Positions 47,419-55,477 of a stretch of DNA of 64,000 nucleotides are shown in pieces. Positions within the stretch are counted from its first letter, which is position 1; each line of letters starts with the position of its first letter. The notes beneath the pieces are model-generated. The model did not search any database. It saw only the letters and a list, made by a program, of their open reading frames with translations, and was not told where the DNA came from. The translations under genes and the position numbers were made by a program. Location of the stretch: contig JAFYBZ010000007.1 of the NCBI GenBank assembly GCA_017539905.1, positions 1-64,000 of the forward strand, given 5' to 3'. This DNA comes from Clostridia bacterium. Lineage in GTDB: Bacteria; Bacillota; Clostridia; TANB77; UBA1234.

Positions 47419-49092
47419 TTATTTATTTATAAATTTTGCTAAATTGTTATCTCTCTTAATCTTTCCAGTTGTTGTTTTTATTAAAGGTTCATTTGTAACT
47501 ACTAATCCTAATATATGTTTATATTTTGGTAGATTTGGATTAATCTCTTTATTGATAATATCTTTAAAATGTTTTGTAATCTCTTCTTCTGTTTTATCTT
47601 TAAACTCCTCTTCATCATACACAATTAAAGCATTTAGCTTAATATCTGTGATATCATCGCTCTTTGGTTTTCCAAAAACAAATGATTCTTTAACATTAGG
47701 AATTAAGTTGATAGCTTTTTCAATTTCTTCAGGGAATACATTTTTTCCATTCTTAAGAACAATAACGCTCTTCTTACGTCCTTTAATAAAGATAAAGCCA
47801 TCTTTATCTATTGTTGCTAAGTCTCCTGTTTTAATGCCACCATCTTCAGAGAACACTTCAGCATTCGCTTCATCATCTCCCATGTATCCAAGCATCTTGC
47901 TTTCACCATATACTACTAATTCACCCAAGCCTTCGCTATCTGGATTAATGATTTTAGCAGTAACATTTGCCAATGGTCTACCAATTGAAGATAGTCTATA
48001 GTTATCTCTTGTTTCAACAGATACTACTGGTGAAAACTCAGAAAGACCATAACCTTGAACTAGATGAAATCCCCAGTTTCTAAATCCTTTTTCAACTTCA
48101 GGCTCCAATGCAGCAGCTCCGCTTATTAAATACTTAACATTATCATCAACTGCTTCATGTAAGAATTTAAACAATTCTTTTCTTTGATCTAATGATAAAT
48201 TCTCAGCATCTGCTTTTGCTTCTAATGCTTTTATTGCATCTAGCTTACCTTCTTTTTCTAATTTCTTTCTTAATGTTTTGTACATGCTCTCATAAACTGC
48301 AGGAACACACATTAATACTGTGATATGATTTAATCTCAAGTCTTCTGCAATGTACCTAACACCACGACAAAATATTATTTTTGACCCAACTGCAATTGGA
48401 AATAAAAATCCAACGCTACCTTCAAAAACATGATGCAATGGTAAGAATGATAAAAATGTATCATCTTGTCCAATATCATTTAAAGTCTCCATAACATTAC
48501 TTACACAAGAACACATGCTATGGTTTGAAAGCATAACAGCTTTTGAATTTGCTGTTGTTCCAGACGTAAATAATAATATAGCAAGTGCTTCTGGATCAAT
48601 TGTTGCTTCTAAAAACTCTCTTTTTCCTTCAGCTAATAATTCTTCACCCTTTTTAATTAAATCGGCTTTTTTAAGAACTCCTTCTTTTGTAGCCTCTCCC
48701 ATCGATATCAAATATTTAAGCTTATTATTTCCATTTTTAGAAATTTTAACTATATCTTCTTCATAACTTTCATCAAAGAATATTGCTTCAATTTCAGAAC
48801 GCTCAATTGAACTTTCAAGTTCAACGAATGGAAGAGATTTGTCTAAAGGGACAATAACACCTGTGCCACAAGTAATAGATAAGTAAGATACTTCCCAATG
48901 CATTGAATTCTTACCTATAACGGCAATTCTTTTATCTTTAAGGCCCATATTAACTAAACATGTTCCTAAGCTATCCACCATATGCTTAAAATCAGCATAT
49001 GTAATCTTTTCTCCGTCTATTTCATATAAAGTATTGTTTGAAAACTTTTCAATACTATTATTTAATAATTCTTTAATTGTATTAAATCTCAT
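47419..49092 (-). CDS. AMP-binding long-chain acyl-CoA synthetase
   Basis: The 557-residue enzyme activates a fatty acid with ATP and joins it to CoA. Motifs: LLFTSGTTANSKAVMLSN (P-loop, near residue 172), QGYGLSEFSPVVS (near 345), TGDLATIDKDGFIFIKGRKKSVIVLKNG region (adenylation motif, near 420), and the catalytic lysine near the C-terminus in TTTGKIKRDN. The size and motifs match FadD-like and AMP-dependent synthetases. It is divergent from the glycolipid glycosyltransferase gene and shares its control region, suggesting a common role in lipid supply. Confidence 0.92.
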   Translation of the reverse strand: MRFNTIKELLNNSIEKFSNNTLYEIDGEKITYADFKHMVDSLGTCLVNMGLKDKRIAVIGKNSMHWEVSYLSITCGTGVIVPLDKSLPFVELESSIERSEIEAIFFDESYEEDIVKISKNGNNKLKYLISMGEATKEGVLKKADLIKKGEELLAEGKREFLEATIDPEALAILLFTSGTTANSKAVMLSNHSMCSCVSNVMETLNDIGQDDTFLSFLPLHHVFEGSVGFLFPIAVGSKIIFCRGVRYIAEDLRLNHITVLMCVPAVYESMYKTLRKKLEKEGKLDAIKALEAKADAENLSLDQRKELFKFLHEAVDDNVKYLISGAAALEPEVEKGFRNWGFHLVQGYGLSEFSPVVSVETRDNYRLSSIGRPLANVTAKIINPDSEGLGELVVYGESKMLGYMGDDEANAEVFSEDGGIKTGDLATIDKDGFIFIKGRKKSVIVLKNGKNVFPEEIEKAINLIPNVKESFVFGKPKSDDITDIKLNALIVYDEEEFKDKTEEEITKHFKDIINKEINPNLPKYKHILGLVVTNEPLIKTTTGKIKRDNNLAKFINK

Positions 49093-49154
49093 TTATATTC
49101 CTCCCAATTGTGACAACTTATTGTCACCGCTACAAGATATTTATACCATTAATA

Positions 49155-49191
49155 TGGTCAAAAATCATTAGACCAGGTGGTCAAAAAGCAT
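49155..49191. repeat. Direct repeat TGGTCAAAAA(T/G)CAT in divergent promoter region
   Basis: Two 14-base copies (49155-49168 and 49178-49191) with one mismatch are spaced 23 bases apart, about two turns of the helix. They lie between the acyl-CoA synthetase gene and the glycosyltransferase gene and may be a regulator site. Confidence 0.5.
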
Positions 49192-49234
49192 GATTTTTTT
49201 GTGAAAAGGGCATATTATGACAACCAAATTGTGT

Positions 49235-49262
49235 TTTACAATACTTTTTTATTTGCTATAAT
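49235..49262 (+). promoter_or_regulatory. Promoter of the glycolipid synthase gene
   Basis: TTTACA (49235-49240) and perfect TATAAT (49257-49262) with 16 bases between. A small GGCGAT/ATCGCC hairpin (49273-49290) follows in the leader. Confidence 0.65.
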
Positions 49263-49315
49263 ATACTTGTACCGGCGATAATAAATCGCCAAATTCTAAT
49301 AAGTAGGTGATATTA

Positions 49316-50399
49316 TTGAAAAAAGTATTAATAATCACAGCCGAACGTACTGGAACGGGTCATAAATCCTCTTCCAATGCAATTGAAATGAAATTAAAGC
49401 CATTAGGTTACGATGTTAAACAAATAGATGCTTTTCCTCTTATGGGAAAAACTGGCGAAAAAATGGAAGCATCATATATTCCTCTTACAATAAAACATCC
49501 TAATATTTGGTACGCTTCTTTTAAGTTTTCACAAGACTGTACTAACACTCTTCATAATTGGATATATTTAAAGGTAAAAAACAGAATGTTAAAAGAAATT
49601 CTAGATTATGAACCAGATTTAATCATTACAGTACACAGTATGTTCAATAAAGCAGTTTCAAAAATTCTTAAAAAGAATCATCTTTATATTCCATTATACG
49701 TAGTTGTTGTAGATTTGGTAAAACCTCCAAAACTTTGGTTTAATAAAGATGCAGATTGTACATTTGTTCCGACAAAATTAATCTATGAAGATTATATTAA
49801 AAAAGGAATGGATGAATCAAAGCTAATAGAATCAGGCTTTCCAGTTAGAAGCGATATAGCACCTAGAAAGACTCCAAAAGAGATTACCGATAAAGTAAAT
49901 ATTCTATTAGTTAATCCTTCTGTCAATTTAAATACAAACATTGCTTTTGCAAAAGAAATCTCTAAAGTAAAGAACGCAAATATTAATTTTATTTGTGGAA
50001 GAGATGAAGAATTATTTAAGGCATTAAACGAAAAAATTGAGAGTGGTGAATTATCAAAAGACATAAAGGTTCATGGATTTGTAACAAATATGAATGAATT
50101 CTTAGACAATTCTCACATATTACTTACAAAAGCTCGGACCAAACATGATGTTAGAAGCTGTTAGAAGTGTTACAGCTGTCGTAGTTACAGGATGCATCAA
50201 AGGGCAAGAAAGTTACAACTATGAGTTTATAACCGAAAATGGTTTTGGAATAAAATGCTATGAACCAGAAAAACTATATGAAGAAGTTACAAATCTAATA
50301 GAGACTCAAAAATTAACCGATTGTTTAAATAACATACTAAAATATGAAATCAAAAATGGTGCAGATTCAGTTGTTGAATATGTTAAAAATCACATATAA
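49316..50399 (+). CDS. MGDG-synthase-type glycosyltransferase with CGG frameshift
   Basis: Glycosyltransferase of the GT28 type (MGDG/diglucosyldiacylglycerol synthase) that adds sugar to diacylglycerol. The start is taken as the TTG at 49316 after AGGTGAT; a GTG at 49307 is in frame. Residues 1-273 carry KVLIITAERTGTGHKSSSNA (lipid-binding N-domain) and the early C-domain. The zero frame reads CGG at 50135-50137 and stops nine codons later. Skipping the C gives LLTKA-GPNMMLEAV, the conserved donor-sugar motif, and runs 87 residues to 50399, for 360 in all. Neither half would bind the donor sugar alone. It is divergent from an acyl-CoA synthetase gene. Confidence 0.88.
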
Positions 50400-50400
50400 A

Positions 50401-50428
50401 AAAAGCGTGGATTATTCCACGCTTTTTT
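50401..50428. terminator. Bidirectional terminator after glycolipid synthase gene
   Basis: AAGCGTGGA pairs with its complement around TTAT, with A-run and T-run flanks. It starts one base after the +1-frame stop, again supporting that stop as the true end of the recoded gene. Confidence 0.9.
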
Positions 50429-50429
50429 A

Positions 50430-52127
50430 TTAATTTGCTGGTAGCTTCTCTTTCATTACAACAGCTTGATCTAACAATTTACGCATTGCTTCATTTATAT
50501 CTAACTGTGGTGTATGAATAGTCTTGTAACACAACGGGTTAGTTTGCTCAATTACTTTAGCTATTCTATCTTCTATACCAAGTAATCTATCCAAAAATAC
50601 TCTAGCTGTTTCAAAATCTTTTTGTTTTGTATAGTAATTAAACGCATTTGTTAAGAACTTAGCATAATCCATGTAGAATCTCATTTCATATTTATTATAT
50701 CTAATTCTTTTTTCTTCAAGTTCCAATGCATCTAAATATTTTCCTTGCTCCTGCAATTCATTTGACAATGCTTCATAAGCACCACTAACTATTTCATTAT
50801 ATTTTAAAGCTTCATGTGCATATTTAACTTGTTCATCTTTATTTTTAACGTTATATAATACCTCTTGAATTGCTTCTGTATGGAAAGGAATTATATTTAC
50901 AGCCTCTTTATAGTTCTTTGCAGAATAATTAGCATCAGAAATGAAAATCATAAAGTATGGAATTATTAATAAACTCGATATAGCAATTATAATCTTTCTA
51001 CAAATAGAATTCTCTCCACATTCGTATTTCTTAAAATCAATAAATGGTACTATTAACAAGATAAAATAAATATATTCTAAATCGATATCAATAATTGAAT
51101 GTCCTAATATTAAAATCATTATAAGTCTAGACAAAGCAGTTTGTTTTTTGTCAAAAAAAGTGAATAACAATAAAGCAAATAAAGCAATTGTTGGAACAAT
51201 TCCAACATCAAGCAAGACTTGCAAAACTGAATTATGTACATATTTAGTATCATATACACCAGTTTTTACTTCTGCCTGTTTAAAATACCATCCTTCATAT
51301 CCATATCCAAATGGATTATCTTTAATCATATTCAAAGCATCTGAATAGTACAATAATCTACTTGTAAATTCACTACTTCCAAGCATTTCTGTATTAACTC
51401 TTTTTTCTATTTGAGAAAATGCATATATTCCACCAAATATAACCAATGCACCAATAAGCAGTGCTGATATTTTTTTGATGTTTTTCTTATTTGTAAATAA
51501 AGAAACAATCAAAGCAAATATGGTCATAAGAATAATTGCACGGCTATTAGTTAGTATTATTCCAATAACAAGTATTCCAAAAATGACAAAATCATACCAT
51601 TTCAGTTTTTCTTTATTAGCAAGTACTGTAATACCAATTAGCAAAAACAAACCATATGAATTAGCATACCCAAATATTCCCTGTAATCTATTGTTAAAAT
51701 ACACCCCATTATCTGGGAATAGCATAATAAAGAATGTTAATAATAAATTAGCACATGCCGCGTATGGAATTAATTCAAGTCTCCTCTTTTTCTCTTCCTC
51801 ACTATTATCATATTGAGCATATAGAATCACAAATAAAAGAATAGTAAGATTCTTAAAGAAACCTAGAATATTCATTCCTTTATCAATTGCATAAAATTCG
51901 ACAACAATAAAGCTTAGCAAATATACTAATAAAAAAATCAGATTCTTCCCATATGGCAAATTAACCTTTTTATTTTTTATGCCAAAGAATATCACTCCTC
52001 CTAGGCACATTATAGAAACAAGAGCTAAGCTCCAGATAGATAATAGTCCTGTTAAAAACGGGGCAAGTATTAATATAACATCTAGAAAGTCCACCCTTTT
52101 CTTTTTTGCTTCTTTTTCTTTTTTCAT
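50430..52127 (-). CDS. O-antigen-ligase-like membrane protein with TPR tail
   Basis: The 565-residue protein has about ten to eleven membrane helices (residues 12 to about 405) with the Wzy/WaaL pattern: a periplasmic loop containing NRLQGIFGYANSYGLFLLIG near residue 145 and a large loop with NPFGYGYEGWYFKQAEV...YVHNSVLQVLLDVG around 265-300. The C-terminal 160 residues are helical and TPR-like (YEALSNELQEQGKYLDALELEEKRI region). It probably joins or polymerises a lipid-linked glycan outside the membrane. The glycan is unknown. Confidence 0.83.
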   Translation of the reverse strand: MKKEKEAKKKRVDFLDVILILAPFLTGLLSIWSLALVSIMCLGGVIFFGIKNKKVNLPYGKNLIFLLVYLLSFIVVEFYAIDKGMNILGFFKNLTILLFVILYAQYDNSEEEKKRRLELIPYAACANLLLTFFIMLFPDNGVYFNNRLQGIFGYANSYGLFLLIGITVLANKEKLKWYDFVIFGILVIGIILTNSRAIILMTIFALIVSLFTNKKNIKKISALLIGALVIFGGIYAFSQIEKRVNTEMLGSSEFTSRLLYYSDALNMIKDNPFGYGYEGWYFKQAEVKTGVYDTKYVHNSVLQVLLDVGIVPTIALFALLLFTFFDKKQTALSRLIMILILGHSIIDIDLEYIYFILLIVPFIDFKKYECGENSICRKIIIAISSLLIIPYFMIFISDANYSAKNYKEAVNIIPFHTEAIQEVLYNVKNKDEQVKYAHEALKYNEIVSGAYEALSNELQEQGKYLDALELEEKRIRYNKYEMRFYMDYAKFLTNAFNYYTKQKDFETARVFLDRLLGIEDRIAKVIEQTNPLCYKTIHTPQLDINEAMRKLLDQAVVMKEKLPAN

Positions 52128-52147
52128 TTCAAATCACTCCAATAAAA

Positions 52148-52185
52148 CAGGCGATGCAAATGTAACAAGCACATCTACACCGCCT
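52148..52185 (-). terminator. Probable terminator after the dockerin-repeat gene
   Basis: On the minus strand AGGCGGTG... pairs imperfectly with ...CATCGCCT and is followed by GTTTTATT. The hairpin is long and mismatched, so read-through into the ligase-like gene is possible. Confidence 0.5.
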
Positions 52186-52217
52186 TTTTGCAACTTAATT
52201 AACTAGTCTTGCACATT

Positions 52218-54077
52218 TCAAAATTTATAACTGAATGTTCTAGATATAATACCATTTCTATCAATATACTCATATCTAATTACATGTTCTTCCTCTGTTG
52301 AGTATCCAGAAATGTCTACTGCAAATTTATTATAATCATCGTCTTCAACAGATTCTGCATCTTTCCATCCACCATTATCAATAGAATAGCTCATTCCAAC
52401 AACACTTGGATAATTTTTTCTTGCAGAAAAATACAATGAACCTTCTCTACGATAATAGTCATAAGTATAGAATGGATTTGTAACTGTGACATCTCTATAA
52501 ACATTTTCATTTGCTCTCATATATACTCTTACTGCAATTCTTTCACGATCGTTTTTCATACTTTCAGTTTCCATATATGCACCAAGATAATCATAATCTA
52601 AAGTACGTTGTGTAGTTCTATAAATTGTTCCTTGTGATGAATTATAGAAATAGTTTTTCATTACCTTGAATGAATAATCATTCCAATCGGCACCAAAGTC
52701 TAATGTATAATCTTCTTTGTCATATTCAACACCATAGAATGGATTTTCTACCTCGACATCTTTATATACTGATTTATTATTAGTTAGCATAACTCTTACC
52801 GCAATACGGTCAAAATATGAACGAGCTTGACTATTATAGAAATATTCATCTAAATATTCATAATCTATTGTTCTTTGCGAAGCTTCGTATATTGCGCCTT
52901 GAGTTCTTCCATACGCATAGAATTCTGGCATTACCTTGAATGAATAATCATCCCAATCTTCACCTAAACACAATTCATATTCATTTTCATCATAGTAAAC
53001 ATTTTTAAATACATTCCTTACTGGCACATCAATAAATAAATCATTATCGCTAGATCTCATTACTCTTACTGCTACAATAGGATATTCTCCCATGTAAGGA
53101 CTTAGCATATTATATGCTACAGAACTTTGTGATGGTCTATATAATGTGCCTTGAGTTTCATGATAACCATAGAATCTTGGCATCACCTTATATGAATAAT
53201 CATCCCAATCTTCGCCCAATTCTAAAGTATATGCGTATTCATTGTAGTATACTCCGGCAAATGGATTATTAACTCTAATATCTCTATATACACTGCGATT
53301 GTCTTCCATCATTACTCTTACAGCAATAGAATCATAGAATAAACCAGTATCTTGATTATAGAACCAGTCTCTTAAATCATCATAATCTAAAGTGCTTTGT
53401 GAAGCATTATAAATTGTTCCTTGAGTTTCATGATAACCATAGAATCTTGGCATTACCTTATATGAATAATCATCCCAATCTTCGCCTAATTCCAATGTAT
53501 ATGTATACTCATTGTAATAAACACCAGAAAATGGATTAGGTACCTCTATATCTTTATAGATTTGATGATTGTCACTATTCATTACTCTTACTGCTATTTT
53601 ATCAAAATATGTGTTATATGTACGGTTATAAAAATATTTCTCTAAAAAGTCATAATTAATAAATTGTTGTGAAGCTACATAGACTGATCCTTGAGAATTT
53701 CCATATAAATAATACTCAGGCATAACTTTATATGTATAATCTTCCCAGTTCTCTCCTAAATCTAGTACATAATCTTCTTCATCATAATCTACATCAGAAA
53801 ATGTTGAATTTGCATCAGTAGCATAGTTTTGAACTGATACTCTAACATCATTAACGTTTATTAGTCCATCACCATTAAGATCTAGTTCCTCAAATTCTGC
53901 TGCAGACAAACTAGCGCCTGTGTCATGAACATAAGATTGTATCAATAGTCTTATGTCGGCAATGTTAAAAACTCCATCACCATTTAAATCTCCATGAACT
54001 CTACCTTTGGCATAGACAGTAGTAAAACATGTCATTATTAGTATTATAACTAAAAATGCCAAAAACTTTGATTTCAT
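52218..54077 (-). CDS. Exported protein with N-terminal dockerin-like domain and five novel repeats
   Basis: The 619-residue protein has a signal peptide (residues 1-24), then a dockerin type I-like pair of calcium loops, DLNGDGVFNIADIRLLIQSY and DLNGDGLINVNDVRVSVQNY (about 27-85). Five repeats of about 75-90 residues follow (about 100-535), each with YTLELGEDWDDYSYKVMP, YG..TQGTIY.ASQ and IAVRVM...N..VYRDI. I do not recognise this repeat. The last 75 residues are immunoglobulin-like. A dockerin near the N-terminus suggests binding to a cohesin protein. The start is ATG 54077 after GGGGGGAAG; repeats 2 and 3 share almost identical DNA for about 75 bases. Confidence 0.83.
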   Translation of the reverse strand: MKSKFLAFLVIILIMTCFTTVYAKGRVHGDLNGDGVFNIADIRLLIQSYVHDTGASLSAAEFEELDLNGDGLINVNDVRVSVQNYATDANSTFSDVDYDEEDYVLDLGENWEDYTYKVMPEYYLYGNSQGSVYVASQQFINYDFLEKYFYNRTYNTYFDKIAVRVMNSDNHQIYKDIEVPNPFSGVYYNEYTYTLELGEDWDDYSYKVMPRFYGYHETQGTIYNASQSTLDYDDLRDWFYNQDTGLFYDSIAVRVMMEDNRSVYRDIRVNNPFAGVYYNEYAYTLELGEDWDDYSYKVMPRFYGYHETQGTLYRPSQSSVAYNMLSPYMGEYPIVAVRVMRSSDNDLFIDVPVRNVFKNVYYDENEYELCLGEDWDDYSFKVMPEFYAYGRTQGAIYEASQRTIDYEYLDEYFYNSQARSYFDRIAVRVMLTNNKSVYKDVEVENPFYGVEYDKEDYTLDFGADWNDYSFKVMKNYFYNSSQGTIYRTTQRTLDYDYLGAYMETESMKNDRERIAVRVYMRANENVYRDVTVTNPFYTYDYYRREGSLYFSARKNYPSVVGMSYSIDNGGWKDAESVEDDDYNKFAVDISGYSTEEEHVIRYEYIDRNGIISRTFSYKF

Positions 54078-54190
54078 AACACTTCCCCCCATTTAATCAT
54101 ATTGGCTTTATTTTACCATAGCTATTGAAAGACTACTTTCATTTTAAAAGTAATTTAATAAAATCGTAAAATCCGAGACAATAATTGCTT

Positions 54191-54820
54191 CTAAATGTCA
54201 TTATTCATTGCATAATTAGATACTTCTAGAAAATTTTCATCATAGTTATATCTTTTTTGCCCCATAGTCATCCACATTTCTGACCATGATTTACCATCAT
54301 CAAGCATTTTAAATACTGATTCATCATGAATATTAACTCTATTTCTTGCATCTGTTAAATCTACTCCATTGTCTTTATCATATAGCTTACATTGAATGTC
54401 GCATTCCAATTTATCGCAATAATAAGCAAATTTGCTTTCTGGAGTCTTTCTTTCATCAAACTCCAGAATTATCCCCTTTATATATTCTTTATCTGCCAAT
54501 AAACTTAGAACCTTTTCAATTGCTTCATGTCCCATTTTCATTTTTTCTTCTCTAGATATTTGAAATTGGGTTAAATCCCCTATGATTATTTCTTCCATTT
54601 CATGAATAGAAAGCATATATACAACCTTTTTAATGTCTAAATCATATTCATATTCTGAATACATTGCTATAGCAAGCATTTGAGTTCCATAAATATGCTC
54701 TGCTACACTCTCTAACCTTTCTTTATTAACATGCCAATCTTTCCATCCAGTTCTAATAACATTTTTTAGTTTATTACATATAACATAAAAATCTACAACA
54801 TTTTTAGCTTTATTCTCCAT
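54191..54820 (-). CDS. HD-domain phosphohydrolase (YfbR-like)
   Basis: A 209-residue HD-domain protein related to 5'-deoxynucleotidase YfbR. The metal-binding residues are His in SVAEHIYGTQMLA, the HE pair in LSIHEMEEIIIGD, and Asp in the CDKLECDIQC segment further on. It probably removes phosphate from nucleotides. The gene starts 3 bases from the RdgB gene stop, so the two form an operon with a shared theme of nucleotide pool cleaning. Confidence 0.85.
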   Translation of the reverse strand: MENKAKNVVDFYVICNKLKNVIRTGWKDWHVNKERLESVAEHIYGTQMLAIAMYSEYEYDLDIKKVVYMLSIHEMEEIIIGDLTQFQISREEKMKMGHEAIEKVLSLLADKEYIKGIILEFDERKTPESKFAYYCDKLECDIQCKLYDKDNGVDLTDARNRVNIHDESVFKMLDDGKSWSEMWMTMGQKRYNYDENFLEVSNYAMNNDI

Positions 54821-54822
54821 AT

Positions 54823-55416
54823 TTACTCCTCATTACTAATAAATTCAATAAATTTTGCTACCGCTTTTCCCCTATGACTGACGGCATTTTTCTCCTCTGG
54901 CGAAAACTCAGCAAAGGTTCTATCTCCACCTTCAAAACGAAATATTGGATCAAACCCAAATCCATTTGTTCCACGAGGTTCATGTCCAATAATTCCTTCT
55001 GCAGTTTCTTCAAAAAAATGCTTGTCTCCATTTTTATCTATATAGCATACACAGCATTTAAATCTTGCAGTTCTTTTTTCATCAGGAACTCCTTTTAATT
55101 CATTTAATGCTTTTTTAATTCTATCTTCATCCGTTGCATTTTCACCAGCAAACCTATGTGAATAAATTCCAGGAGCACCATTTAAATAATCAATACATAG
55201 ACCACTATCATCAGCAATTACTGGTTTATGAATCAAATTGTAAATTGCCTCAGCTTTTAATTCAGCATTTTCTTTAAATGTTGTTCCTGTTTCTTCAACA
55301 TCAATGTTAATTCCAGCTTCTGATTGAGAAATTACATTAATACTAAATTGAGCAAGTTTTTCTTTCATTTCACGAATCTTGTTTTTATTATTCGTCGCAA
55401 TTATAATTTCTTTCAT
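54823..55416 (-). CDS. rdgB: XTP/dITP pyrophosphatase (RdgB/HAM1)
   Basis: The 197-residue enzyme hydrolyses non-standard purine triphosphates such as XTP and dITP, keeping them out of DNA and RNA. Motifs: IIATNNKNKIREM at the N-terminus, TFKENAELKAEAI, VIADDSGLCIDYLNGAPGIYSHRFAG region, GTNGFGFDPIF, and the C-terminal SHRGKA. The length is typical. The downstream HD-domain gene starts after two bases. Confidence 0.96.
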   Translation of the reverse strand: MKEIIIATNNKNKIREMKEKLAQFSINVISQSEAGINIDVEETGTTFKENAELKAEAIYNLIHKPVIADDSGLCIDYLNGAPGIYSHRFAGENATDEDRIKKALNELKGVPDEKRTARFKCCVCYIDKNGDKHFFEETAEGIIGHEPRGTNGFGFDPIFRFEGGDRTFAEFSPEEKNAVSHRGKAVAKFIEFISNEE

Positions 55417-55450
55417 ATTTCCTCTTTCCTCCTTCTTTTATGAAAATATA

Positions 55451-55473
55451 AAAGGCGACCAATGGCCGCCTTT
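55451..55473 (-). terminator. Terminator of the SLH-serpin gene
   Basis: On the minus strand AAAGGCGGCC pairs with GGTCGCCTTT (one G-U pair, 3-base loop), followed by a T-rich run. It has the same GGCGAC core as the palindromes at 36768 and 41620. Confidence 0.75.
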
Positions 55474-55477
55474 ATAA

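Noticed and set aside
6986-50140. The five split genes as ordinary pseudogenes or random sequencing errors
   Set aside because: All five breaks are the same change (an extra C making in-frame CGG before GGN), each gene is otherwise intact, and no other frameshift type is seen in the window. A systematic base-calling artefact remains possible in principle and is stated in the main finding.
6986-50140. CGG reassigned to another amino acid (Trp or Gln)
   Set aside because: A change of meaning would keep the frame. At all five sites the frame changes by +1 and the restored motifs leave no room for an extra residue.
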